From assembly GCA_964405455.1 (NCBI GenBank), contig CAYOOA010000012.1, forward strand, positions 1-51,838: DNA of 51,838 nucleotides. Reading direction: 5' to 3'. The translations under genes were made by a program, and so were the position numbers. The notes under the pieces were generated by a model. The model worked only from the letters and a program-made list of their open reading frames with translations, did not search any database and was not told the origin of the DNA. Positions 16,820-24,915 of the stretch are shown piece by piece. Positions within the stretch are counted from its first letter, which is position 1; every line of letters starts with the position of its first letter. Source of the DNA: CALESS01 sp964405455. GTDB lineage: Bacteria > Chloroflexota > Anaerolineae > Anaerolineales > Anaerolineaceae.

Positions 16820-18505
16820 ATGAGCCTTGTCTCGTTGACCCGTGAGCAACTTGAAGAGCGCCTGGCTGCCCTCCACCAGGCCAGCCTGGAGCTGGTGCAG
16901 GATATTTCTCTTGAATCCCTGCTGGAGCGGATTGCCGCCATTGCCCGCCGACAGGCCGGGGCGCGCTATGCTGCCGTCGGCGTGCTGGATGGGCAGGGCG
17001 GCCTGGAAAAATTCATCACCCTCGGCATGACGCCCGGTGAAATCGCCCTGATGGAGCATCCCCCGGTCGGGCTCGGCCTCATCGGCGCCCTGATGCATTC
17101 TCAGGATCCCATCCGCCTGTCCCGCATTTCAGATGATCCCCGCTCGGTCGGTTTTCCACAACATCATCCCCCCATGGAGTCCTTCCTCGGCGTGCCCATT
17201 CGCCTGGGCGAACGCCAGCTGGGTCAAATTTACCTGACCGAGAAGATTGACGCGCCGGAATTCACCCTGGCCGATCAACTGGTGATTGAAACCCTTGCCT
17301 CCTATGCGGCGGTGGCCATTGCCAACGCCCGCATGCTGGCCCAGCTCACCGAACGCGACCGCATCCTCACCCAGCGCAACCAGAACCTCGGCCTGCTCAA
17401 TACCCTGGCCAGTGCCCTGGCCACCGCCGAGGATATCGACCAGGTGATGGACCAGGCCCTGACCCAGGTCATGGATTACCTGGCCCTGGATGTCGGTGAA
17501 ATCTTCCTGCGTGAAGCCGAAAGCAAGGTCCTCCGCCTCGGCCTTCACCGCGGGGAGGCCTGCAGCCAATTGTTCAGCAAGGACCGCTTCTCATTCAACG
17601 AAGGCCTGGTGGGACGGGTTGCCCGCACCGGACAACTGGCCGTCGTCTCCCTGCCCGGTTCGGACGGCAGCGAGCTGAACCCCTGCGTGGCCGAATCCCC
17701 CATCCAGCAGGTGGCCTGTTTCCCCCTCACCGGTCGGCGCGGCGTACTCGGCGTGCTGACCATCGCCGCCTGCCGCCCCCAGCCGCTGGATGAGCTGCAA
17801 ATGCAGTTCCTGTCCGCCATCTGCTCCTGGGTTGGCACGGAAATTGAAAATGTCCGCCTCAACCTGGATCAGCGCCGCCTGGCCGTGTTGGAAGAGCGCG
17901 AGCGCATCGGCATGGACCTGCACGACGGCGTCATCCAGTCCATTTACGCCGTCGGCCTGACCCTGGAACACGCCCGTTTGCTCTTGAGCGAGGATACCAA
18001 CCAATCCCGCCAGCGCATTGAGCAGGCCATCACCGACCTCAACAGCACCATCCGCGATATCCGCGCCTACATCCTGGACTTGCGCCCGCGCCACCTGCAC
18101 GATGAAAGCCTCATGCAGGGGATCGAGCGCCTGGTGCACGAATTCCGCGCCAACACCTTCGTGGAAGTCAACCTCAAGGGCCCGCAGGACGGCCTGGAAA
18201 ACCTGGCCACCCCGCAGGCGATTGCCCTCTTCCACATCTGCCAGGAAGCGCTGGCCAATATTGCCAAGCACGCCCACGCCAAGCACGTCGATGTAACCGT
18301 CTGGACCACCCCGCAGCGCGTTCTGCTTGAAGTCAGCGATGACGGCGACGGTTTTGACATCGAAAAGACCCGCCTGACCCTCGGCCATGGGTTGGCCAAT
18401 ATGCTCACCCGCGCCCGCAATGCCGGCGGCGACGTGGAGCTCTCCTCTGAGCCCGGCGAGGGTACCTCCATCCTGGCCTGGCTGCCCTACGACGAACAGA
18501 ATTAA
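16820..18505 (+). CDS. GAF-domain sensor histidine kinase (HisKA_3 / NarL-type)
   Basis: The product has 561 residues with no membrane segment, so it is cytoplasmic. Two GAF domains (about 30-170 and 190-345) sense a small ligand or redox state. The dimerisation/phosphoacceptor motif ERIGMDLHDGVIQSIYAVGL places the phosphorylated His at 368. The HATPase_c domain has EALANIAKHAHAKHV (N box), DDGDGFD (G1) and LGHGLANM (G2). This is the LiaS/NreB/DegS class, which usually pairs with a NarL-type response regulator. None is next to it, so it is an orphan here. Confidence 0.93.
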   Translation: MSLVSLTREQLEERLAALHQASLELVQDISLESLLERIAAIARRQAGARYAAVGVLDGQGGLEKFITLGMTPGEIALMEHPPVGLGLIGALMHSQDPIRLSRISDDPRSVGFPQHHPPMESFLGVPIRLGERQLGQIYLTEKIDAPEFTLADQLVIETLASYAAVAIANARMLAQLTERDRILTQRNQNLGLLNTLASALATAEDIDQVMDQALTQVMDYLALDVGEIFLREAESKVLRLGLHRGEACSQLFSKDRFSFNEGLVGRVARTGQLAVVSLPGSDGSELNPCVAESPIQQVACFPLTGRRGVLGVLTIAACRPQPLDELQMQFLSAICSWVGTEIENVRLNLDQRRLAVLEERERIGMDLHDGVIQSIYAVGLTLEHARLLLSEDTNQSRQRIEQAITDLNSTIRDIRAYILDLRPRHLHDESLMQGIERLVHEFRANTFVEVNLKGPQDGLENLATPQAIALFHICQEALANIAKHAHAKHVDVTVWTTPQRVLLEVSDDGDGFDIEKTRLTLGHGLANMLTRARNAGGDVELSSEPGEGTSILAWLPYDEQN

Positions 18506-18514
18506 AACTCCCTC

Positions 18515-18533
18515 GCCCTCCCGGGGTGAGGGC
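18515..18533. repeat. GC-rich hairpin (GCCCTC/GAGGGC) after the histidine kinase gene
   Basis: GCCCTC, a CCGGGGT loop and GAGGGC lie within a longer stretch of CCCTC and GGGGTGAG units. It resembles common dispersed CCCTCNCCC palindromes and has no T-tract. Confidence 0.4.
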
Positions 18534-18592
18534 CGGGGTGAGTGCGATTCTGTGGTACCATTCTCAATCGATTATCATCCAGGAATCACCAC

Positions 18593-19342
18593 ATGACTTC
18601 ATCGCCTGTCCATCAACCCTCCGCCAAAGCTGCCGAACGCGGCGAGCCTTCCTACGTCTGGCGCGCCGGCCAGGAACGCCGCCTGGCGCTCATCCGGGCT
18701 GCCGCCGCCGGCCGGGAAACCGGCCGCCTGCTGGTGGACGGCTGCGGGGTGGGCAGCTACCTGGGCAAGCTGGCTCCTGCCGCCGGGCAGGCCATCGGGC
18801 TGGATATCGAACTGGAACGCACCTTTGATGCCCACCTCAAGGCGCAGCAGGTCACCTGCGCCGCAGGCGAGCACCTGCCCTTCCCGGCGGATCACTTTGA
18901 CCTGGTCCTCAGCCACGAGGTGCTCGAGCACGTCCAGGATGACCGCCTGGCCGTTCAAGAGATCGTACGCTGCCTCAAGCCCGGCGGCAGGCTGGTGCTG
19001 TTCGTCCCCAACCGCGGCTACGGCTTTGAGACCCACGGCATCTACTGGCGCGGCAAGTATCACTTCGGCAACATCCCCTTTGTCAACTGGCTGCCCCGCC
19101 GCTGGCGCGACCGCCTGGCGCCCCATGTGCGCGCCTACTCCCGCCGCGACCTGCAGGTCCTCTTCACCGGTCTGCCGGTGCGGGTTGTCTCCCGCAGCGT
19201 CCTTTTCGGCGCTTATGATAACATCATCGCCCGCGCCCCCGCCCTCGGCAAAGCCCTGCGCGCCGTGCTGCAATTCCTGGAAAAGACCCCCCTGCGCATC
19301 CTCGGCCTTTCTCACCTGTGGGTGGTGGAAAAGAACCAATAA
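18593..19342 (+). CDS. Class I SAM-dependent methyltransferase
   Basis: The product has 249 residues. LLVDGCGVGSYLGKLAP (about 45-61) is motif I and IGLDIE motif II. HLPFPADHFDLVLSHEVLEHVQDD (about 95-118) is the motif II/III stretch of type 11 methyltransferases, and CLKPGGRLVLFVPNRG follows. The C-terminal part reads like UbiG/CoQ3-type or polysaccharide-cluster methyltransferases. The ATG at 18593 is preferred because AGGA lies about 9 nt upstream and an earlier in-frame start would reach into the hairpin region. The substrate is unknown. Confidence 0.85.
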   Translation: MTSSPVHQPSAKAAERGEPSYVWRAGQERRLALIRAAAAGRETGRLLVDGCGVGSYLGKLAPAAGQAIGLDIELERTFDAHLKAQQVTCAAGEHLPFPADHFDLVLSHEVLEHVQDDRLAVQEIVRCLKPGGRLVLFVPNRGYGFETHGIYWRGKYHFGNIPFVNWLPRRWRDRLAPHVRAYSRRDLQVLFTGLPVRVVSRSVLFGAYDNIIARAPALGKALRAVLQFLEKTPLRILGLSHLWVVEKNQ

Positions 19343-19416
19343 CCGGGTTGTGGATTTGGAATAGCGACATCAGCCGCTAACAACTCCAGACAAGATCATC
19401 TATTCTAATAAACCTC

Positions 19417-19528
19417 AAGTGTTAATATGAATTTTCATATTAACACTTAATCCATTAAGTGTTAATATAGATTTCCTTATTTACATTTAATCCCATAAGT
19501 GTTAATATAGGTTTATGAATTAACACTT
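19417..19528 (+). promoter_or_regulatory. Three palindromic operators in 40-bp register upstream of fic
   Basis: AAGTGTTAATAT occurs at 19417, 19457 and 19497, exactly 40 bp apart. Each is followed at a fixed 8-10 bp by an inverted partner: ATATTAACACTT (19437-19448), a degenerate TTATTTACATTT (19477-19488) and ATTAACACTT (19519-19528). The array ends 22 bp before the Fic ATG. The 40-bp period is close to four helical turns, so the sites face one side of the DNA. They are probably bound by a repressor, perhaps the Fic protein's own winged helix. Confidence 0.8.
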
Positions 19529-19550
19529 TCAACCGGAATTGGGAATAAGG

Positions 19551-20711
19551 ATGAACCCGCAAGATTACAAAAATCCTACCTCCGGCCGCGCCGTGTACAT
19601 CCCCAGCGGCTTCTGGGCTTTCGTGCCTGCACCTTTACCGCCTGAAATAACCTGGACTTCTCCCCTTGTTTCCATCCTGGCAGAAGCTGAACGGGAGCTT
19701 AGCCACCTGGTTGTTCTCACCGGGGTCTTTCCATTCTGGCAAACGTTGGTCCAGCCCTTCATCCGCAACGAAGCGGTCGTTTCTTCCCGCATTGAAGGAA
19801 CCCGCGCCTCACTGCCAGATCTGTATGCCTATGAAGCAACCCAGTTGTCCTTCCTGCAACAACCGGAAGATGTTCGCGAAGTTCATAATTACGTGCGCGC
19901 CATGGAATATGGCTTAAAACGACTTGAAACGCTGCCTGTCAGCTTGCGCCTGCTGTGTGAAATTCATCAAATCCTGTTGGAGAATGTTCGTGGAGAAACC
20001 AGCACTCCGGGGAATTTTCGCCGCAGCCAGAATTGGATCGGCCCGGCGAATTCCACGCCTGCCACTGCCCCGTATGTCCCACCCCCCGTGGAGGAGATGC
20101 ACACCGCCCTGGATGCATTGGAAAAGTTTATTCATGCACCGATTTCCATTCCGAGACTGGTACAGGCTGGAATGATTCATTACCAATTTGAAGCCATTCA
20201 CCCGTTCCTGGATGGCAACGGTCGGGTGGGGCGGCTGCTGGTCCATCTACTTTTATTTGAATGGGGATTGCTTCCCCAACCTGCGCTCAATTTGAGCGTC
20301 TACCTGGAAAAGAACCGCCAGGAATATTATGACCGCCTGCTGGCTGTTTCGCAGCGCGGTGAATGGGAAGATTGGCTCATGTTTTTCTTGAAGGGGGTGA
20401 GCCAGCAAGCCCGGGAAAGTTTATCCCGGGTGGATCGTTTGACCAAGATCCGCCAGAAGTACCAGGCGATCACCGGGCAAGATCGCAACCCGGAACGAAT
20501 GCAGGCGGTCATCGACTACCTGTTTTCTCGCCCAATTCTTACCGTCAATCAGTTGGAAAATGGGCTAAATATCCCATATAAAACGGCCAACGATTACCTT
20601 ACAAAACTAGTCCAGGCTGGCATCGTCCGGGAGGTTACCGGGCATGTGCGTAACCGGGTTTTTTCCGCAGATGAAATTCTCAGGGTGCTGCAGGGGTTGG
20701 ATCAATCCTGA
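19551..20711 (+). CDS. Fic family AMPylase with C-terminal winged helix
   Basis: The product has 386 residues. The catalytic motif HPFLDGNGRVGR (217-228) has the His, Asn and Arg residues used to transfer AMP (or another nucleotide) to target hydroxyls. S78-x3-E82-G83 (SSRIEG) is the inhibitory helix motif in N-terminal (class II) position, so the enzyme is self-restrained. Residues about 300-385 form a winged helix (LTVNQLENGLNIPYKTANDYLTKLVQAGIVREV), as in Shewanella-type Fic proteins. An ATG at 19551 is used; a TTG at 19539 is possible. No antitoxin gene is adjacent. The last 32 nt overlap the convergent AAG gene. Confidence 0.93.
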   Translation: MNPQDYKNPTSGRAVYIPSGFWAFVPAPLPPEITWTSPLVSILAEAERELSHLVVLTGVFPFWQTLVQPFIRNEAVVSSRIEGTRASLPDLYAYEATQLSFLQQPEDVREVHNYVRAMEYGLKRLETLPVSLRLLCEIHQILLENVRGETSTPGNFRRSQNWIGPANSTPATAPYVPPPVEEMHTALDALEKFIHAPISIPRLVQAGMIHYQFEAIHPFLDGNGRVGRLLVHLLLFEWGLLPQPALNLSVYLEKNRQEYYDRLLAVSQRGEWEDWLMFFLKGVSQQARESLSRVDRLTKIRQKYQAITGQDRNPERMQAVIDYLFSRPILTVNQLENGLNIPYKTANDYLTKLVQAGIVREVTGHVRNRVFSADEILRVLQGLDQS

Positions 20712-21252
20712 AATTCCACTCCAGGCTCTTCCACGGCTCCGGCACAGTGTTGATCCCCACCCGCGGCTTGCGCAAAATCCGACCCGGCTCCACCGCCTCG
20801 CCCTGCTCTATCCATAATTCCCCCTGCGAATCGCACAAATCCAGACCGTTTTGCGCCCGCCCGATCCCCAGCGCCTTTGTTAGCAGCGCCGGACCGCCCG
20901 CCCGCGGCATTTCCTCTCCCGCCCACTCCACCAATTGCAGCGCGCGCACCAGCACCGCCGCCGGGTAACCCTCCTCGGCGCAGACCACGTTGAACATCCA
21001 GTGCATCCCGTAGGTAAAATACACGTAAGCCGTCCCCGGCGCGCGGTACATCACATCCGTCCGCGGCGTGCGGCCGGCCCTGGCGTGGCAGGCCAGGTCT
21101 TGCTCCCCATCGTAAGCCTCCGTCTCCAGGATGATCCCCGCCAGCCGCATGCCCTCGACTTGATGCACCAGGCGCATGCCCAGCAGGGCCGGCGCCAGCT
21201 CCAGCGGCCGGCGGGCATAAAATGACCTGTCCAAACGAGTGCGCATCTGCAT
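20680..21252 (-). CDS. DNA-3-methyladenine glycosylase (AAG/MPG family)
   Basis: The product has 190 residues. It excises alkylated purines and hypoxanthine by cleaving the N-glycosidic bond. Family signatures are LLGMRLVHQ, ILETEAYDGEQDLACHA (about 40-56, with the catalytic Glu), GTAYVYFTYGMHWMFNVVC (about 73-91, with the intercalating Tyr) and AVLVRALQ. The start chosen is the ATG at 21252. It follows a TACAAT box by 7 nt, giving a leaderless mRNA; a longer reading to 21288 would cross the promoter. It sits near an alkyltransferase-like gene (22836), so a DNA alkylation theme is likely. Confidence 0.93.
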   Translation of the reverse strand: MQMRTRLDRSFYARRPLELAPALLGMRLVHQVEGMRLAGIILETEAYDGEQDLACHARAGRTPRTDVMYRAPGTAYVYFTYGMHWMFNVVCAEEGYPAAVLVRALQLVEWAGEEMPRAGGPALLTKALGIGRAQNGLDLCDSQGELWIEQGEAVEPGRILRKPRVGINTVPEPWKSLEWNFRIDPTPAAP

Positions 21253-21259
21253 GGGTTCT

Positions 21260-21265
21260 ATTGTA
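21260..21265 (-). promoter_or_regulatory. -10 box of the leaderless AAG gene
   Basis: TACAAT on the minus strand, with 7 nt to the ATG at 21252. It fixes the start codon choice. Confidence 0.55.
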
Positions 21266-21381
21266 CAATTAAGGGAAGAAATGAACAATTATCCGCAGCC
21301 GGCCCCCTGGGGTTGACGCAGGAATATTGAAGAAATATCCGTGTTCATCCGCGTTAAGAATATCAGTCCAGAAGGTGCAGC

Positions 21382-22827
21382 ATGAAAATTCGTCCCAACC
21401 TTGGTTTATCGTTTGATGACGTCCTCCTCGTGCCCGCCCATTCCGCCATTCGCTCCCGCTCCGCCGTGGATACTTCCGCCGACCTGGTCAGGGGCATCCG
21501 CCTGCGCATCCCCATTATCGCCGCCAACATGGATACCATCACCGAGGCCCGCATGGCCATCGCCATCGCCCAGCAGGGCGGCATCGGCATCCTGCACCGC
21601 TTCATGAGCATCGCCGAGCAGGCCGAACAGGTTTCCAAAGTCAAACGCGCTGAGAACATGATCGTGGAAAAGCCCATCACCATCCGCATCCAGTCCACCG
21701 TGGCGGAGGCCCGCCAGCGCATGCTCGAGACCGGTGTGGGCGGCCTGCTGGTGGTGGACGGTGAAAATCGCCTGCTCGGGCTGGTCACCAACCGGGATGT
21801 GCTCCTGGCCCAGGATCCCGAAGAACCCATCCTGAATGTGATGACTCCGCGGGAAAAACTGATCGTCGCCGGGCCGGATGAGACCCTCGATTCCGCCCGC
21901 CGCACCCTTTACCAGCACCGCATTGAAAAGCTGCCCCTGGTGGATGACCGGGGTTGTGTGGTCGGCCTGATCACCGCCCAGGATATCGTCAAAATCCAGG
22001 AGCACCCCTCCGCCACCAAGGATGCCCGCGGCCGCCTGCGCGTGGGGGCTGCCATCGGCGTGCGCAGCGATGACCTGCAGCGCGCCGAAGCCTGCGTGCG
22101 CGCCGGGGCGGATGTTCTCCTGGTGGATATCGCCCACGGACATTCTGATCACACCATCCGCATGATTGAAAAGCTCAAGAAGCGCTGGCCGGACATGCCC
22201 GTCATTGCCGGCAACGTTGCCACGCCGCAGGGCGTGCGCGACCTGGCCGCGGCCGGGGCGGATGCCGTCAAAGTTGGCGTCGGCGCCGGATCCATCTGCA
22301 TCACCCGTATCGTGACCGGCTTTGGCGTGCCGCAGCTTACCGCCGTGGCTGAATGCGCCGAGGTCGGGCACGCCCTGGGCATCCCGATCATCGCCGACGG
22401 CGGCATCCGCACCTCCGGCGACCTGACCAAGGCCCTGGCGGCCGGGGCCAGTACGGCCATGCTCGGTTCCCTGCTGGCCGGCACGGATGAGTCCCCCGGC
22501 GCGGCCGTCGTCCGTGAAGGGCGTCAATTCAAAGTGGTGCGCGGCATGGCCTCTCTGACTGCCAACGTGGATCGCAAACGCCTGGATACGGTCGATGAAA
22601 TCCGCGAGGAGGATTGGAACGAGATCGTCCCCGAGGGCGTGGAAGCCTTTGTCCCCTACCGCGGCCCGGTGGCGGATGTGCTCCACCAGTTGGTCGGCGG
22701 CCTGCGCTCCGGCCTCAGTTATGCCGGGGCCGAGAGTATCGAACAATTGTGGGAAAAAGCCGAATTCATCCAGATCACCACGGGCGGCCTGCGCGAGTCG
22801 GGCAGCCATGATGTCAACCGGATGTAA
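21382..22827 (+). CDS. guaB: IMP dehydrogenase
   Basis: The product has 481 residues and oxidises IMP to XMP with NAD, the committed step of GMP synthesis. The N-terminal barrel part (LSFDDVLLVPAHS) is interrupted by a CBS pair (about 90-205), then GADVLLVDIAHGHS, PVIAGNVATPQG and VGVGAGSICITRI with the catalytic Cys. GIPIIADGGIRTSGDL binds phosphate. The flap follows, and the C-terminal VADVLHQLVGGLRSGLSYAGA is typical. GAAGGTG upstream of the ATG is a good ribosome site. Confidence 0.97.
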   Translation: MKIRPNLGLSFDDVLLVPAHSAIRSRSAVDTSADLVRGIRLRIPIIAANMDTITEARMAIAIAQQGGIGILHRFMSIAEQAEQVSKVKRAENMIVEKPITIRIQSTVAEARQRMLETGVGGLLVVDGENRLLGLVTNRDVLLAQDPEEPILNVMTPREKLIVAGPDETLDSARRTLYQHRIEKLPLVDDRGCVVGLITAQDIVKIQEHPSATKDARGRLRVGAAIGVRSDDLQRAEACVRAGADVLLVDIAHGHSDHTIRMIEKLKKRWPDMPVIAGNVATPQGVRDLAAAGADAVKVGVGAGSICITRIVTGFGVPQLTAVAECAEVGHALGIPIIADGGIRTSGDLTKALAAGASTAMLGSLLAGTDESPGAAVVREGRQFKVVRGMASLTANVDRKRLDTVDEIREEDWNEIVPEGVEAFVPYRGPVADVLHQLVGGLRSGLSYAGAESIEQLWEKAEFIQITTGGLRESGSHDVNRM

Positions 22828-22835
22828 CCTTGAAA

Positions 22836-23177
22836 ATGGATGAACGCCCCGCCTACGTCCGCATCTACGCCGTGGTGCGCCAGATCCCTCGCGGGAAAGT
22901 GGCCACCTACGGCCAGGTGGCCGGGTTGGCAGGCGGTGTGACGGCTCGCATGGTCGGTTATGCCATGTCCGCCCTGCCGGATGGTTCGGACGTGCCCTGG
23001 CCGCGGGTGATCAACGTCCAGGGTAAAATCAGTCCGCACGGCATGGGCATCGGCAGTTTAATGCAGCGCCAGATTCTCGAAAGCGAGGGAGTAGAATTTG
23101 ACCTGGAAGGACGCATTGATTTCAACCGTTTTGGCTGGCTGGGTGACCCCCGGTCGGAAAGGAGATCTCATGGCTGA
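22836..23177 (+). CDS. Alkyltransferase-like protein (ATL, MGMT fold without the acceptor Cys)
   Basis: The product has 113 residues, the MGMT DNA-binding domain only: IPRGKVATYGQVAGLAG and ARMVGYAMSALP. At the active site, where O6-alkylguanine transferases have PCHRV, this protein has PWPRV (54-58). It cannot accept alkyl groups but can still bind O6-alkylguanine and flag it for nucleotide excision repair, as known for ATL1 and E. coli YbaZ. The C-terminal extension GVEFDLEGRIDFNRFGWLG is usual. A TTG at 22830 is an alternative start. The end overlaps the next gene by 8 nt. Confidence 0.9.
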   Translation: MDERPAYVRIYAVVRQIPRGKVATYGQVAGLAGGVTARMVGYAMSALPDGSDVPWPRVINVQGKISPHGMGIGSLMQRQILESEGVEFDLEGRIDFNRFGWLGDPRSERRSHG

Positions 23178-23748
23178 ATTGTCACCGCAGGATGAAAAAC
23201 TTCGCCTGATGTTCCGCTATATTAATAAGTTCATGCTCTTCCTCTGGCGGTTGGGGCTGGGTAACTGGCTGAATATGGCTCCGAGCACGCTCGGACGCTA
23301 CATGGTCATCACCCACACCGGCCGCAAGACGGGCGAACGTCACCGCACGCCGGTTAATTACGCCCTCTACAACAACGAAGTCTACTGCACAGCCGGCTTT
23401 GGTGAAAAAGCTGATTGGTATCAAAATATCCTCGCCAATCCCCAGGTGGAAATCTGGCTGCCGGATTCCTGGTACGGCGGACTGGCCGAGGAAGTTTTTG
23501 AGCCGGAGCTGCGCTTGAAGATCATGCGCCAGGTATTGATTGCCAGCGCCTTTGCCGGCAAGATGGCCGGTTTCACCCCGCAGATGAGCGATGAAGACCT
23601 GGCCGCCCTGACGGGTGAATACAAGCTCATTCACATCCGCCGCGTGGTGGCCCGCACAGGCCCCGGCGGTCCCGGGGACCTGGCCTGGGTTTGGCCGCTG
23701 GCTACTTTCCTGCTGCTGCCCTCGCTTTTCAAGAAGCGCAAAAAATAG
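23170..23748 (+). CDS. Deazaflavin (F420)-dependent nitroreductase-family protein (DUF385)
   Basis: The product has 192 residues. The core MVITHTGRKTGERHRTPVNY...NNEVYCTAGFGEKADWYQNILANPQVEIW (about 55-105) is the split beta-barrel signature of the Ddn/DUF385 family. These proteins bind F420 or other flavins and reduce varied substrates. The C-terminus adds a hydrophobic segment (LAWVWPLATFLLLPSLF) and KKRKK, so the protein may be membrane-attached. The ATG at 23170 has a strong AAAGGAGA site and overlaps the ATL gene. Confidence 0.87.
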   Translation: MAELSPQDEKLRLMFRYINKFMLFLWRLGLGNWLNMAPSTLGRYMVITHTGRKTGERHRTPVNYALYNNEVYCTAGFGEKADWYQNILANPQVEIWLPDSWYGGLAEEVFEPELRLKIMRQVLIASAFAGKMAGFTPQMSDEDLAALTGEYKLIHIRRVVARTGPGGPGDLAWVWPLATFLLLPSLFKKRKK

Positions 23749-23755
23749 GCCGTCC

Positions 23756-24109
23756 ATGGATGATCCGACCCGTCAGGTCAAACTGGAGATTTTCGCCCCG
23801 CCGGAAGTGCTGGAGGGGCTCCAGGCTGCCCTGGCAGAAGTCGGCGCCGGTCGGATCGGCAATTATGATCACTGTATGTTTGTCAGCCGCGGAACAGGTT
23901 ATTGGCGCCCCCTTCCGGGCGCCAATCCCTATCACGGCCAGGTCGGGCGGATTCAATCCGCCGCTGAAGTCAAGATCGAGGTCAATTGCCCCCTGGATCT
24001 CGTCCCGGCTGCCCTGGCTGCCATCCGCCGTGTTCATCCCTACGAAGAGCCGCTGATCAATTGCGTTCCCCTGCTGAATCCCGAAGGTAAGGAGGAAACA
24101 AAACCATGA
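23756..24109 (+). CDS. NIF3/CutA-like small domain protein
   Basis: The product has 117 residues. EIFAPPEVLEGLQAALAEVGAGRIGNYDHCMFVS...RPLPGANPYHGQVGRIQSAAEVKIEVNCP and VHPYEEPLINCVPLL match the PII/CutA-like domain that is inserted in NIF3 (YqfO) proteins and also occurs alone. The role is unknown. It is translated 8 nt after the DUF385 gene and overlaps the esterase gene by 4 nt. Confidence 0.8.
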   Translation: MDDPTRQVKLEIFAPPEVLEGLQAALAEVGAGRIGNYDHCMFVSRGTGYWRPLPGANPYHGQVGRIQSAAEVKIEVNCPLDLVPAALAAIRRVHPYEEPLINCVPLLNPEGKEETKP

Positions 24110-24915
24110 TAGGCACGTGTCATCATCATCCCAGTTTTACCTCCCGATTTGTGGAGCCGCGTAACGTGGATGTCTGGCTGCCGCCTGCCTACACCCCCAA
24201 TCGCCCGGAGCGCTTTCCCGTCCTGTATTTTCATGACGGCCAAAACCTGTTCGATCCGCACCTGTCTTACGCCGGGGTGGATTGGGATATCGACGGCGCC
24301 ATGATCCGCCTGATCAACGAGGGCAAAATCCGCCCGGCCATAGTCGTCGGCATCTGGAACACCCCCCGCCGGACGCGTGAATACCTGCCCGCCCGGGCTG
24401 CCCAACAGTTTGTCGACCCGGGCAGGGCTTCCCAGTACCTTGCCGAACTGGGCGGCGACCTGCTCTCGGATGAATATCTCAAGTTCATCACCACCGAGCT
24501 CAAGCCCTTCATCGACGCCTGTTACACCACCCTGCCCGGCCAGGCGGATACGTTCATCATGGGCTCCAGCATGGGTGGATTGATCTCCCTCTACGCCGTC
24601 TGCGAGTACCCGCACATTTTCGGCGGGGCCGGCTGCGTTTCCACCCACTGGCCCATCGGGGATGCCTGCGTGCTGGATTATCTCCCCACCGCCCTGCCCG
24701 CGCCGGATAGCCACCGCTTTTATTTCGATTACGGCACCCAGACCCTGGATGCCGAGTACGAACCCTACCAGGTGCGCGCCGATGCAATCATGCAGCAGGC
24801 CGGCTACATCCCGGATGTGAACTGGATGACCCGCAAATTCGAGGGCGCCGAACATTCCGAGCGCGCCTGGCGGGAGCGGGTCCACATCCCATTGGAGTTC
24901 CTGCTGCATCCATGA
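24106..24915 (+). CDS. Putative esterase (esterase D / Fes family alpha/beta hydrolase)
   Basis: The product has 269 residues. FPVLYFHDGQNLFDP (about 38-52) is the oxyanion-hole region. The nucleophile elbow is GSSMGG (about 149-154), with Ser at the second S. Late Asp and His residues (YGTQTLD; AEHSERAW) complete a triad. The family hydrolyses short esters, siderophores or glycan acyl groups. The ATGA overlap on both sides places it in a tight operon with the NIF3-like and lipoprotein genes. The substrate is unknown. Confidence 0.87.
   Translation: MIGTCHHHPSFTSRFVEPRNVDVWLPPAYTPNRPERFPVLYFHDGQNLFDPHLSYAGVDWDIDGAMIRLINEGKIRPAIVVGIWNTPRRTREYLPARAAQQFVDPGRASQYLAELGGDLLSDEYLKFITTELKPFIDACYTTLPGQADTFIMGSSMGGLISLYAVCEYPHIFGGAGCVSTHWPIGDACVLDYLPTALPAPDSHRFYFDYGTQTLDAEYEPYQVRADAIMQQAGYIPDVNWMTRKFEGAEHSERAWRERVHIPLEFLLHP

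Noticed and set aside
19417..19528. Possible CRISPR array or plasmid iterons
   Set aside because: Only three units of 40 bp, spacers too short and similar, no cas or rep gene; the palindromic layout in front of a winged-helix protein fits operators better.
21406..22809. 467-codon minus-strand reading frame opposite guaB
   Set aside because: Pure antisense shadow of IMP dehydrogenase.
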